From Heliomarina baculiformis (GTDB taxonomy: Bacteria > Pseudomonadota > Alphaproteobacteria > Rhodobacterales > Rhodobacteraceae): DNA of 64,000 nucleotides. The notes under the pieces were generated by a model. That model searched no databases. It saw only the letters and a list, made by a program, of their open reading frames with translations, and was not told the DNA's origin. Positions 26,328-34,959 of this stretch are shown piece after piece (position 1 is the stretch's first letter; every line of letters starts with the position of its first letter). The position numbers were made by a program, and so were the translations under genes. The stretch is from contig NZ_JAIMIC010000012.1 of NCBI RefSeq assembly GCF_019966545.1, forward strand, positions 1 through 64,000, read 5' to 3'.

Positions 26328-27469
26328 ACCCGTGATTTCATGCGCGCCGCAGCCTGGGTGTATCCGCCCGCGGCGCCATCAACGAAATGAACATGGTCAC
26401 CCTTCATCGCAGAGGGTACGATACACGTCATCATCGCCTCGTCCTGCTCAAACAGCCCAAAGTCGATGACATTGCGGTTTTGGGCGTCCACCAACACTTC
26501 CTTAAGCCGGGCAAGCGTTGCGCTGTCACAATCCAGCGTCATCTTTAGCCCGTCGTCGAACTTGCGGAAATCCGCGTTTCGTCCGACGCTTTGCCGGTAT
26601 TCCGCTGGCTTGAAATCTCCGAGTTTGATGCCTGATTTCAGCACGGCCCATGCGACAAAAGTTTCCACCAGCAGTTTGGCCTTGTGCCCCACATAGGATG
26701 CCTTGCCGCGAAACGCCTGCACCTCGGTCTCCAGCCCGGCGGGGGGCCAGCTTACGCCAGCTCCGGCGATCGGTACGGGGTGACCGTCGCGCTCCAGCGT
26801 ATGCGCAATGGCGATGATCGCATCCGCAACCCGGGCGAATTCGGAAGAACCCGCACCCTCGACCGGCTGGACAACGACCGAGACAATCCTGCCGTTACGC
26901 GCTCGCATCGGCGCCCATCGACAACTGAGCCCGGTCAGATCGGGCTCGTTGCCCGGCGCAGCAGGGGTAACGGCAAACTCGCCCGCTTTCATTTTCGCTT
27001 CCGCCCATGACACCCCGCCACCCGAGAACATGGCATAGTCCACTTCTTCCGAGACCTGATGCCGAGCAACCGATACATCAAAACCTGCGGCACGTATGGT
27101 TGAAACCGGGACCATCGCTGCCCTCAGATCAAAGCCAAATGCGTCACGTGCCCAAAGCTGGACGGAAGCAAGCGCCTCGGCGGCGGTTTCCGCGCGTTCA
27201 GGCGGAACGGCAAAGGCCGCGCCATCGCCGCCGAAGATATAGGGAAAAGCCTGCCCGTTGCTGGTGTTAAGCTGCGCCGAGATGACTGCCGCGCCAACCA
27301 TGTTCACGGACTTGTACTTGCCCTCGGCGATAGCCTTGGTCGACCCGACGATATCCGCCGTACCCAGAAGCCAGTCGTCTGGCAGGCGGACATAGCTGGC
27401 GGGGTCCGTCAACGCCTCGAACGAGGCGAGCCGGGGCAGGGTGTCGTAAAAGGCGCTCGTATCTTTCAT
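26324..27469 (-). CDS. DUF3095 protein with nucleotidyl-cyclase-like motifs
   Basis: About 381 residues from ATG 27469; the frame is open further up but without coding character. The N-terminal half carries GTADIVGSTKAI (near 35-46) and FPYIFGGDGAAF (near 78-89). The DxxGST ... GDG spacing and pattern recall the two metal-binding aspartates of class III adenylyl/guanylyl cyclases. The rest matches DUF3095, a family with no assigned reaction. No signal peptide or membrane helix is seen, so it is cytoplasmic. A cyclase or cyclase-derived activity is inference. It overlaps hpaI tail-to-tail. Confidence 0.78.
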   Translation of the reverse strand: MKDTSAFYDTLPRLASFEALTDPASYVRLPDDWLLGTADIVGSTKAIAEGKYKSVNMVGAAVISAQLNTSNGQAFPYIFGGDGAAFAVPPERAETAAEALASVQLWARDAFGFDLRAAMVPVSTIRAAGFDVSVARHQVSEEVDYAMFSGGGVSWAEAKMKAGEFAVTPAAPGNEPDLTGLSCRWAPMRARNGRIVSVVVQPVEGAGSSEFARVADAIIAIAHTLERDGHPVPIAGAGVSWPPAGLETEVQAFRGKASYVGHKAKLLVETFVAWAVLKSGIKLGDFKPAEYRQSVGRNADFRKFDDGLKMTLDCDSATLARLKEVLVDAQNRNVIDFGLFEQDEAMMTCIVPSAMKGDHVHFVDGAAGGYTQAAARMKSRV

Positions 27470-27590
27470 GCCGCCTTGTAACACCGAGTATCTGCAATGG
27501 GGAAACACTTGCCAGTCAAATGAAGCGAATGTGTTCTTGCACCCGATTTTGCCCCGTGTAACGTCGCCCGGTCAAAGGAGAGTAATACGA

Positions 27591-28766
27591 ATGCAGACCG
27601 GCCTGATCATGCTGTGCCTTGCCTACCTGCTCAGCCAGTTCTTTCGGGCGTTTCTTGCGGTTCTCGCGACCTTTCTGGAGCGCGACCTCGGGGCGGGAGC
27701 AGATGATTTGGCTTTTGCATCAGGGCTTTGGTTCCTGTCGTTCGCATTGATGCAATTGCCGCTGGGCTGGCTGCTGGACCGCAGCGGGCCCCGTCGAACG
27801 GCCTCGGCACTGCTGCTTTTGGGCGGTGGTGGCGGGGCGGCCTTGTTCGCTCTGGCTACCACGCCTGCGCATGTCAGCGCGGCCATGTTCCTGATCGGCA
27901 TCGGCTGTGCCCCATGCCTGATGGCCTCATATTACATTTTCGCCCGCGAATACCCGCCCGCGAAATTCGCGACGCTCGGTTCGCTGATGCTGGGCGTGGG
28001 CTCGCTTGGCAATCTCATTGCCTCCTATCCCGTGGCGCTTGCGGCGGAAACCATCGGATGGCGCGCTAGTCTCTGGAGCGTTTCGGCGCTCTCCGTGCTT
28101 GTGGCGCTGGGCATTTTCCTCAAGGTCCGCGACCCTGCCCCAAGCGACAGCGAAGAGAAAGGCACGGTGCTCGATCTGCTCAAGATGCCAGTTATGTGGG
28201 CCATCCTTGCGCTGATGTTCGTGATGTATGCCCCGACCGGTGCGGTGCGCGGTCTTTGGATCGGCCCCTATCTCAGCGATGTCTTCGGGCTTGCGCCGTC
28301 GCAGATCGGAACGGCCTCGCTCATCATGGGGATATCGATGATTATCGGCACGCTGACTTTCGGGCCGCTCGACCGGATCTTCGGCACCCGCAAATGGGTC
28401 ATCTTCGCAGGCAATTTCGGTAGCGCACTGACCATGCTCGCGCTGGCCTTTTTCATTGGCACCAGTGCAACGCTCAGCATCGCCATCATGGCGACGGCGG
28501 GTTTCCTTGGCGGCACCTATGCGGTGATGATCGCCCATGGCCGCGCCTTTTGCCCGCCGCATCTGGTGGGCCGGGGTGTGACCCTCGTCAATCTGGCCGG
28601 AATCGGCGGTGTGGGATTGATGCAGTTCGTTTCGGGCCGAATTCATGAATCGATGCAGGGAACGGCAACAGTCACCGCGCCTTATGCGACGATCTTTGGG
28701 TTCTTTGGCTTCGCCCTGCTGGCCGGGTCGCTGATTTTCCTCTTTGCGAAGGACAACGTGGACTAA
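27591..28766 (+). CDS. Major facilitator superfamily transporter
   Basis: About 391 residues from ATG 27591 with AAAGGAG upstream. Twelve hydrophobic helices are apparent, with the MFS loop motif GWLLDRSGPRR between TM2 and TM3. An acidic central loop (SDSEEKG) divides the two halves. The substrate cannot be read from the sequence, and the neighbours (DUF3095 and asd) give no guide. The divergent arrangement with the DUF3095 gene leaves about 120 bases for shared control. Confidence 0.85.
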   Translation: MQTGLIMLCLAYLLSQFFRAFLAVLATFLERDLGAGADDLAFASGLWFLSFALMQLPLGWLLDRSGPRRTASALLLLGGGGGAALFALATTPAHVSAAMFLIGIGCAPCLMASYYIFAREYPPAKFATLGSLMLGVGSLGNLIASYPVALAAETIGWRASLWSVSALSVLVALGIFLKVRDPAPSDSEEKGTVLDLLKMPVMWAILALMFVMYAPTGAVRGLWIGPYLSDVFGLAPSQIGTASLIMGISMIIGTLTFGPLDRIFGTRKWVIFAGNFGSALTMLALAFFIGTSATLSIAIMATAGFLGGTYAVMIAHGRAFCPPHLVGRGVTLVNLAGIGGVGLMQFVSGRIHESMQGTATVTAPYATIFGFFGFALLAGSLIFLFAKDNVD

Positions 28767-28837
28767 GCTTTACGCGGTGCGACAGACCCTATATGAGACC
28801 GCTGCCGGTAAAACCCCGGCAGAGATTGGAGAACAAT

Positions 28838-29860
28838 ATGGGTTATCGCGTCGTTGTTGCGGGCGCCACGGGCAATGTGGGCCGCGAAATGCTTAACATC
28901 CTGGCCGAGCGCCAGTTTCCAGTGGATGAAATCGCCGTACTGGCGAGCCGTAAGTCCTTGGGAACAGAGGTGAGCTTTGGCGACAAGACACTGAAAACCC
29001 AGGATCTGGATACTTTCGATTTCACAGGCTGGGACATGGCGTTGTTTGCCATCGGCTCCGATGCGACCAAGACCTATGCGCCCAAGGCGGCCAAGGCCGG
29101 TTGTATCGTGATCGACAACTCGTCGCTCTACCGCTACGATTCGGAAGTGCCGTTGATCGTCCCCGAGGTGAACCCGGACGCGATCATGGGCTATTCCAAG
29201 AAGAACATCATCGCCAACCCGAACTGCTCTACCGCGCAGATGGTTGTCGCGCTTAAGCCGCTCCATGACCGCGCGCGGATTAAGCGTGTTGTCGTGTCCA
29301 CCTACCAGTCGGTTTCCGGCGCGGGCAAGGCGGGCATCGATGAGCTATGGGACCAGACCAAATCGATCTACAATCCGGTCGATGACAAGCCGGCTACCAA
29401 GTTCACCAAGCAGATCGCTTTCAACGTGATTCCGCATATCGATGTCTTCATGGAAGACGGCTCGACCAAGGAAGAATGGAAAATGGTCGCCGAGACCAAA
29501 AAGATTGTCGATCCGTCGATCAAGGTCACCGCAACCTGTGTGCGGGTGCCGGTCTTTGTCGGCCATGCGGAAGCGATCAACATCGAGTTCGAGGACCATC
29601 TGGACGAGGACGAGGCCCGCGACATCCTGCGCGAAGCGCCCGGCATCATGGTGATCGACAAGCGCGAAGACGGTGGCTATGTCACCCCGGTCGAATGCGT
29701 CGGCGATTTCGCCACCTTCATCAGCCGTATCCGTCAGGATTCGACAATCGATAACGGCCTGAACCTCTGGTGCGTGTCCGACAACCTCCGCAAGGGTGCA
29801 GCGCTCAACGCGGTCCAGATCGCCGAGACCCTCGGTACGCGTGTGCTAAAAAAGGGCTAA
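28838..29860 (+). CDS. asd: Aspartate-semialdehyde dehydrogenase
   Basis: 340 residues from ATG 28838 (GGAGA 5 bases upstream). The Rossmann NADP motif VAGATGNVGREM is at 6-17 and the catalytic cysteine is in NPNCSTAQMV (near 130). The active-site His/Arg region contains SIKVTATCVRVPVF. It reduces 4-aspartyl phosphate to aspartate semialdehyde for lysine, threonine, methionine and diaminopimelate synthesis. It stands alone between the MFS gene and a small RHH-like gene. Confidence 0.95.
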   Translation: MGYRVVVAGATGNVGREMLNILAERQFPVDEIAVLASRKSLGTEVSFGDKTLKTQDLDTFDFTGWDMALFAIGSDATKTYAPKAAKAGCIVIDNSSLYRYDSEVPLIVPEVNPDAIMGYSKKNIIANPNCSTAQMVVALKPLHDRARIKRVVVSTYQSVSGAGKAGIDELWDQTKSIYNPVDDKPATKFTKQIAFNVIPHIDVFMEDGSTKEEWKMVAETKKIVDPSIKVTATCVRVPVFVGHAEAINIEFEDHLDEDEARDILREAPGIMVIDKREDGGYVTPVECVGDFATFISRIRQDSTIDNGLNLWCVSDNLRKGAALNAVQIAETLGTRVLKKG

Positions 29861-29883
29861 ACCGTTAGCCTGTTCTTAACGGT
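29861..29883 (+). terminator. Hairpin after asd
   Basis: ACCGTTA / TAACGGT, a 7-bp perfect stem with a 9-base loop immediately after the asd stop. A T-run is lacking, so terminator strength is uncertain. Confidence 0.45.
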
Positions 29884-29896
29884 CGATACGCATACC

Positions 29897-29921
29897 ATGC
29901 GCGACATTTAACGTCGCGCAT
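29897..29921. promoter_or_regulatory. Perfect palindrome before the RHH-like gene
   Basis: ATGCGCGAC and GTCGCGCAT, 9-bp perfect arms around a 7-base loop. The right arm ends one base before GGGAGC, the likely ribosome binding site of the small gene at 29932. It could be an autoregulatory operator on DNA or an RNA hairpin shaping translation. Confidence 0.55.
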
Positions 29922-29931
29922 GGGAGCATTC

Positions 29932-30144
29932 ATGGAAGAATTGCATTTCAACTGTCCTGCTTACCTGTCTCAACGCTTCTGGCTTTTATGCTCCGAACGC
30001 AAAGAGACGCCGGGCTCTGTCCTTCGCTCCTTCATGTATGAAGAGATCGCAAGGTCCGACGCAAGTTTCATCTATGATCTGAAGGAAGTGACCGGCATGG
30101 ACGAATGGGCGGTCAGACAGGGCTTAACTCCCGGCAAGAAATAA
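29932..30144 (+). CDS. Small ribbon-helix-helix-like protein
   Basis: About 70 residues from ATG 29932, which follows GGGAGC; the in-frame ATG at 29920 lies inside the palindrome. The N-terminal pattern is a short strand (ELHFNCPAYL), then two helices separated by ETPGSV, as in RHH DNA-binding dimers. No toxin gene follows: the next gene is convergent carbonic anhydrase. I do not recognise a specific family. It may be an autoregulated small DNA-binding protein; that role is inferred. Confidence 0.6.
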   Translation: MEELHFNCPAYLSQRFWLLCSERKETPGSVLRSFMYEEIARSDASFIYDLKEVTGMDEWAVRQGLTPGKK

Positions 30145-30168
30145 CCCTCGCCGGGCAGGCTTTCCTTA

Positions 30169-30819
30169 TCAGACTGGTACGAAATTCCCGGTCGCAGGTT
30201 CGTAATTCGACAACCCGCCTTCGCCGATTTCTGTCCAGAGGCCATGAAGGCTCAGACTACCTTCTTCCACCGCCGACTGGATAAAGGGAAAGGTCATCAG
30301 GTTTTCCAGTGAGGTGACGACGGCATGCTGTTCCAGTTGCCGCGCCTGTTCCTTGGGGTCTTCGACCTTTTCGACAAGATTGTACTTCGGACGCAGCAGA
30401 TCCATCCAGCGCCCGACAAAGCTCTCTTTGCTTTCAAGCTCAGGGGCCTGACCGTTGCACATGTCGATGCAGCCCTGCACGCCACCGCATTGCGAATGGC
30501 CCAGCACGACCAGGTGAGAAACCTTGAGCACGGTCACCGCGTACTCGATCGTCGCCGAGGTACCGTGCTGGAACCCGTCGGGTTCATAGGGGGGCACAAG
30601 GTTCGCGATATTGCGGTGGATAAAGAACTCACCCTGATCGGCGCCAAAGATCGAGGTCACATGCACCCGGCTGTCGCAGCATGAAATGACCATCGCGCGC
30701 GGCCGCTGGCCTTCGGTTGCGAGACGACGATACCAGCCCTTGTTCTCGGCATAAGTGGTCGCTTTCCAGCCATGGTAGCGCTGGACAAGATAGGCGGGCA
30801 GGGGCTTGGCATGTTTCAC
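30169..30819 (-). CDS. Beta-class carbonic anhydrase
   Basis: 216 residues, GTG start. The zinc-site motifs are SCCDSRVHV (Cys, Asp-Arg dyad) near 46-54 and GHSQCGGVQ (His, Cys) near 106-114. HRNIANLVPPYEP lies between them. The enzyme interconverts CO2 and bicarbonate in the cytoplasm, feeding carboxylases and pH balance. It is a single gene, convergent with the RHH-like gene. Confidence 0.93.
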   Translation of the reverse strand: MKHAKPLPAYLVQRYHGWKATTYAENKGWYRRLATEGQRPRAMVISCCDSRVHVTSIFGADQGEFFIHRNIANLVPPYEPDGFQHGTSATIEYAVTVLKVSHLVVLGHSQCGGVQGCIDMCNGQAPELESKESFVGRWMDLLRPKYNLVEKVEDPKEQARQLEQHAVVTSLENLMTFPFIQSAVEEGSLSLHGLWTEIGEGGLSNYEPATGNFVPV

Positions 30820-30974
30820 GGAAGAATCCCACTTTCCTACAGGTTTGCCCTCCAGATACAGGGCATTGGCATAAAATTTAAGAGACTAAGTGGCGAATAT
30901 TCAACCTTATGCAAACTCCGATGGTCCAAGACTGCCCGACGGTTGGGAAGAAACAGATATCTGGGGTGATATTG

Positions 30975-31355
30975 GTGAGTGATGTTTGTGAGTTAATTCA
31001 ATTCGAAAACGTGCGGCTGGATCCGGATCGATTAAAGACGCTCTATCATCAGATGGGTGAATCCGGCGCGGAAGAGGTCGTGTGCCGCGCGATCGAGGAA
31101 CTGGCCGTCCGGCTGAGCCACTGCGAAAGGTTATGGCACAAGCGCGATATCGAGGGTTTACGTAAGAGTGCCCGTTCGCTTGTCGCTATTTCAGAGCAGA
31201 TCGGCATGACCATGCTGGCTCGTGTGGCGGGCGACGTCACCAAGTCCATCGATCAATACGATCTCGCGGCAATCGGCGCGACGCTCTATCGGCTTCTACG
31301 GATTGGCGAACGGTCGCTTGTCGCAGTCTGGGATCTTCAGGATCTTTCCCTCTGA
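30975..31355 (+). CDS. Uncharacterised helical protein, degenerate Hpt-like
   Basis: About 126 residues from GTG 30975 (GGGGTG 8 bases upstream); an in-frame ATG at 30909 would add 22 residues. It is all-helical by composition. LRKSARSLVAISEQIGMTMLA sits where Hpt domains have the phosphorylated HxLKGxA...IG motif, but the phosphorylatable His is replaced. It could be a pseudo-Hpt regulator or an unrelated four-helix protein. The next gene is an aminopeptidase with no obvious link. Confidence 0.6.
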   Translation: MSDVCELIQFENVRLDPDRLKTLYHQMGESGAEEVVCRAIEELAVRLSHCERLWHKRDIEGLRKSARSLVAISEQIGMTMLARVAGDVTKSIDQYDLAAIGATLYRLLRIGERSLVAVWDLQDLSL

Positions 31356-31423
31356 ACAGGACTTGCAGCGCGAGCTGGGGCGATTAGGCTGCGCTCAAGA
31401 AATGTTTAAGGAAAATGTTTAGA

Positions 31424-32806
31424 ATGCCCCTGAGTTTTGCCGAGCCGGTAGAATCCGCTATCCCCCTTCATATCGTCGAAGGAAATACCATTGACGCATG
31501 GCTATCCGACAAACCGGCCGATGTTGCGGAGTGGGTGCGTCTCAACGGGTTCGAAGGTGGCATCGGGCAGGTGCTGGTCGTGCCATCGGGGCCCGACCGT
31601 CCTATTTCCGCGCTCGTCGGCTATGGGACTGCCGCCAAACGAAAAAGAGGCAGGTACGCGCTTGCTTCCGCTGCCGCGAAATTGCCCGAGGGCGTGTATC
31701 GCATCGCATCGGGCGCCCCGGAAACCGGTCTTGAGACCGAATGCCTTGGTTGGCTGCTCAGCGCCTATCGTTTTGATCGTTATCGCAAAAAATCGTCGAA
31801 ACCGGCCCGACTGATCGCGCCGGATGGTATCGACGCCAAGCGGGTTGAAATTATCGCGGCAGGCGAAGTTCTGCTGCGTGATCTGATCAATACGCCAACG
31901 TCTGACATGGGTCCCGACAAGCTTGAAGAGGCGGCATCTGCGCTCGCTTCGATGCACGGCGCACAGTTTTCCTCGATTGTCGGTGAAGACTTGATCGATC
32001 AGAATTTCCCGATGATTCACGCCGTTGGTCGCGCATCCGAAACGCCGCCGCGGCTGGTCGAATTCAAGTGGGGCAGCACGGGGCCTAAGCTGACGCTGGT
32101 CGGCAAAGGCGTCTGTTTCGACACAGGCGGGCTGGACATCAAGCCGCCGTCGAACATGCTGTTGATGAAAAAGGACATGGGCGGCGCGGCCAATGTGCTG
32201 GGCCTTGCACATATGATCATGGCGCTGAACCTGCCGGTGCAGCTTCGGGTGTTGATCCCGGCCGTGGAAAATTCGATTGCGGGCAATGCCTTCCGGCCTG
32301 GCGATATCCTGATGTCGCGCAAGGGGCTGACGGTGGAGGTGAACAATACCGATGCCGAAGGCCGGCTTGTTCTGGCCGATGCGCTGGCGCTCGCGGAAGA
32401 AGGCAGGCCGGATCTGGTGATCTCGATGGCGACGCTGACAGGGGCCGCGCGGGTGGCGGTAGGTCCTGATATTGCACCGTTTTTCACCGATGACAGCGAT
32501 GCAGCGACGGCGCTGTCGCGGGCTGCCAGCCGCGTGGATGACCCGGTCTGGCAATTGCCCTTCCATGAACCCTATGAGGAGCTGATCGAACCTGCCTATG
32601 CCGATCTCGACAACGCGCCGTCGGGCGGGTTTGCCGGAGCTACGACCGCCGCGCTCTTTCTGCGGCGCTTTGCGGGAGAGCCCCGTTACATGCATTTCGA
32701 CATCTACGGTTGGTCGCCGACGGATAGGCCCGGTCGCTCCAAAGGTGGCACCGGTCAGGGCATCCGCGCGCTTCTCGAAGCCATGCCAGAGCTGCTGAAG
32801 CTGTGA
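31424..32806 (+). CDS. M17 leucyl aminopeptidase family protein
   Basis: About 460 residues. I prefer ATG 31424, 11 bases after AAGGA; ATG 31415 is only 2 bases from it. The C-terminal M17 domain shows GKGVCFDTGGLDIKP with metal Lys and Asp, MKKDMGGAANVLG with Lys and Asp, and the signature NTDAEGRLVLADAL. It removes N-terminal residues from peptides in the cytoplasm. The stop overlaps the NlpC/P60 gene start (GTGA), a pairing that suggests shared use in recycling of peptides, including cell-wall peptides. Confidence 0.92.
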   Translation: MPLSFAEPVESAIPLHIVEGNTIDAWLSDKPADVAEWVRLNGFEGGIGQVLVVPSGPDRPISALVGYGTAAKRKRGRYALASAAAKLPEGVYRIASGAPETGLETECLGWLLSAYRFDRYRKKSSKPARLIAPDGIDAKRVEIIAAGEVLLRDLINTPTSDMGPDKLEEAASALASMHGAQFSSIVGEDLIDQNFPMIHAVGRASETPPRLVEFKWGSTGPKLTLVGKGVCFDTGGLDIKPPSNMLLMKKDMGGAANVLGLAHMIMALNLPVQLRVLIPAVENSIAGNAFRPGDILMSRKGLTVEVNNTDAEGRLVLADALALAEEGRPDLVISMATLTGAARVAVGPDIAPFFTDDSDAATALSRAASRVDDPVWQLPFHEPYEELIEPAYADLDNAPSGGFAGATTAALFLRRFAGEPRYMHFDIYGWSPTDRPGRSKGGTGQGIRALLEAMPELLKL

Positions 32807-33639
32807 GCGACCGGCGCAGTCACTTTGCCAACGCGCGCGTCGCCCATAGCAGCCTGCGCGGGCATGTCGAGGCCGAGCGATTTACCGATGGCACTTGGAT
32901 GCGGGTGACCAAACCGGTTGCCGATCTGCTCGCCGCGCCGGGCAGCGCTGGGCCAGACCGGCAGGTAATCTGGGGGGAGCCATTCCATGTGCTGGAAATC
33001 CACGAGGGTCTGGCCTTTGGGCGCTGCGGTTTGAACGGACATGCGGGCTATCTCTCCGAGCAGGCGCTTGGCGAAGCGGACACACCCACTCACCGCGTCA
33101 AGGTACGGCAAACGCTGGGCTTTTCCCGTCCCGACTTCAAGGACCCGCAGCCGGTCGGCCTTAGCATCGCAAGTCGTTTGCGCGTGACCGGCGAGACGGG
33201 CCGGTTTCTGGAAACCACAGACGGGATGTTCATCCCAAAGGCGCATCTCGCACCGCTGGACACGCCCGAAAGTGATCCGGTTGCCGTGGCAGAAAGGTTG
33301 GTGGGGACGCCCTACCTGTGGGGCGGAAACAGCCATCTGGGGCTCGATTGCTCGGGTCTCGTGCAGGTTGGGATGCAGGCTTGCGACCATGCCTGTCCTG
33401 GCGACAGCGACCAGCAGCTGGCGCAGCTTGGGCCATTATTGCCAGAAGGGACGGAGGCTTGCCGAGGTGATCTCATGTTCTGGAAAGGGCATGTGGCCTG
33501 GGTTGCGGGGCCAGACATGTTGTTGCATGCGAATGCCTATCACATGGCGGTGGCGTACGAACCGCTGAAAGAGGCAATCACCCGGATCATCGATCAGGGC
33601 GACGGGTCCGTGATCGGGCATATCCGGCCTTTGGAATAG
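32803..33639 (+). CDS. NlpC/P60 family cysteine peptidase with SH3-like region
   Basis: 278 residues, GTG start inside the stop of the aminopeptidase gene. The N-terminal half resembles bacterial SH3 modules. The C-terminal C40 domain has Cys in LDCSGLVQ, His in WKGHVAWV and a third polar residue in HANAYHM. It is related to gamma-D-glutamyl-L-diamino acid endopeptidases (dipeptidyl-peptidase VI). No signal peptide is visible, so it probably trims imported murein peptides in the cytoplasm, together with the coupled aminopeptidase. Confidence 0.88.
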   Translation: MSDRRSHFANARVAHSSLRGHVEAERFTDGTWMRVTKPVADLLAAPGSAGPDRQVIWGEPFHVLEIHEGLAFGRCGLNGHAGYLSEQALGEADTPTHRVKVRQTLGFSRPDFKDPQPVGLSIASRLRVTGETGRFLETTDGMFIPKAHLAPLDTPESDPVAVAERLVGTPYLWGGNSHLGLDCSGLVQVGMQACDHACPGDSDQQLAQLGPLLPEGTEACRGDLMFWKGHVAWVAGPDMLLHANAYHMAVAYEPLKEAITRIIDQGDGSVIGHIRPLE

Positions 33640-33651
33640 GGCAAAAATCGC

Positions 33652-33691
33652 GGTGCACAAGCCGTGCACCCCCTGTACACCCCCCGTACAG
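33652..33691. terminator. Two tandem hairpins between convergent genes
   Basis: GGTGCAC-n5-GTGCACC at 33652-33670 and CTGTAC-n7-GTACAG at 33673-33691. They fill the 62-base gap between the convergent NlpC/P60 and DUF2794 genes and probably end transcription from both sides. Confidence 0.6.
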
Positions 33692-33701
33692 CGGATCGGC
33701 A

Positions 33702-34040
33702 CTATTTGACGGCGCGGATCAGTTTCTTTTCCAGCACGCGCAGCACGGATTTCAGATCGGCCCCGCGTTTGAGGATCTGGCCGTCCATCCCCACGACCGC
33801 GTACATGCCCTGTCGGTTGCGCAGCTTGGGATGCTTTTCGATCCGGTAGAGCGGATTTTCCGCCGTTCGCCGGAAGACCGAGAAAATTGCCGAGTCGCGC
33901 AGCGAGGAAATACCATAATCCCGCCATTCGCCCGCGGCCACCATACGTCCGTAAACTGAAAGAATGGTCTGCAACTCGCGCCGGTCAAAGGACACCTGTC
34001 CAGGGATACCGGTGAACGAGCTGGGAGGATGAATTTTCAT
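33702..34040 (-). CDS. DUF2794 family protein
   Basis: 112 residues from ATG 34040. It matches the alphaproteobacterial DUF2794 pattern: FDRRELQTILSVYGRMVAAG, EWRDYGISSL, FSVFRRTAENPLYRIEK and a C-terminal KRGADLKSVLRVLE. The function is unknown. The frame is open further upstream but that stretch overlaps the paaX gene and looks non-coding. No strong ribosome binding site is visible before the ATG. Confidence 0.85.
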   Translation of the reverse strand: MKIHPPSSFTGIPGQVSFDRRELQTILSVYGRMVAAGEWRDYGISSLRDSAIFSVFRRTAENPLYRIEKHPKLRNRQGMYAVVGMDGQILKRGADLKSVLRVLEKKLIRAVK

Positions 34041-34071
34041 GTATCGAGATTTGCCCCAAATGGCTGACAAA

Positions 34072-34875
34072 TCAAGCCTCTTGCAGCCCGCCAAATCGTC
34101 GCGCCAGCCTTGCATCGGCGGGCGGCATCGGCGCGAGATCGCCATCGGCGCTGTCGAGCCAGGTTTCGGCGGCGGGGGCAAGCCTGCGATAGGCTTGCGC
34201 AACGGCGAGGCGCGGGTTCTTCAGCGGCGCGTCTGCAGGCATCAGTTCCGGGGCGATGTCACCATAGCGAAGGGTGATCCGTCGCCAGCGGTGGATCAGC
34301 AAAAGACGTGAAGCGGCGGCGTCGAGATCGCTTTCCAGCCGTGCGGATTCCAGCGCTTCGAGGTCATCGCGCAATCCCTCCAGCGCATGGCGATGCCCTT
34401 CACCGAGGAGCGTGGCGCGGTAGCTTTCACTGATCGTTTCGATCGACCCGGTCAGGCGCAAGTCGGCGGGAGGGATGTCCGCGTCCGCCGGGCTAAGTTC
34501 GATCTGTTGGATGCCATCCGCAGCGATGTTCAGCGTCATTGCCCATCGGGATACGGGCACGGTCTGCGGCGCGGCATAGATCTGCGTTGTCGCGGGGGCG
34601 AAGCGATCAAGCCCCTGCTCGCTGAGCCGATAGAGGCTGAGCCGGCCGGAGCGGGTGCTGGTCACCCAACCGTCGCGGTTCAGACGTGACAGGGCGGTGC
34701 GCAGGGTGCCCTGTTCAATCCCGACCCGATTGAGCAATGCGCCAAGCCGTGCGGTCGATATCTCGCCGCCCCGGTCCTGCACAAGATCCCCAAAAGCGGT
34801 GATCACGAGCGACCAGACCCGCAGGCGGCCCTGATTGTGCAAGGCATTGATCAAAGGGGAAATAGGGTCGCTCAT
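34072..34875 (-). CDS. paaX: PaaX-family phenylacetate repressor
   Basis: 267 residues. The N-terminal winged helix (SLVITAFGDLVQDRGG, then LGALLNRVGIEQGTLRTALSRLNRDGWV) and the C-terminal PaaX effector domain with a long helical region are both present. PaaX represses phenylacetate genes until phenylacetyl-CoA binds. It lies just downstream of paaZ on the same strand and 32 bases before DUF2794. The cluster also has a TetR regulator, so control may be dual. Confidence 0.88.
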   Translation of the reverse strand: MSDPISPLINALHNQGRLRVWSLVITAFGDLVQDRGGEISTARLGALLNRVGIEQGTLRTALSRLNRDGWVTSTRSGRLSLYRLSEQGLDRFAPATTQIYAAPQTVPVSRWAMTLNIAADGIQQIELSPADADIPPADLRLTGSIETISESYRATLLGEGHRHALEGLRDDLEALESARLESDLDAAASRLLLIHRWRRITLRYGDIAPELMPADAPLKNPRLAVAQAYRRLAPAAETWLDSADGDLAPMPPADARLARRFGGLQEA

Positions 34876-34959
34876 AGGCGACTGTCATAGGGTCAGCCCA
34901 AGTTTCGCACAAGGGTGAGGCGGCGGGCAAAGGGTGTAGCGTTGCCCGCCGAACATTGC

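Noticed and set aside
29932-30819. Toxin-antitoxin pair formed by the RHH-like gene and its neighbour
   Set aside because: The neighbour is a convergent carbonic anhydrase with intact zinc ligands, not a toxin.
31502-32695. Antisense open frame of 397 codons over the M17 aminopeptidase
   Set aside because: The sense strand carries intact M17 signatures; the antisense product is rich in Arg/His/Gln and has no recognisable domain.
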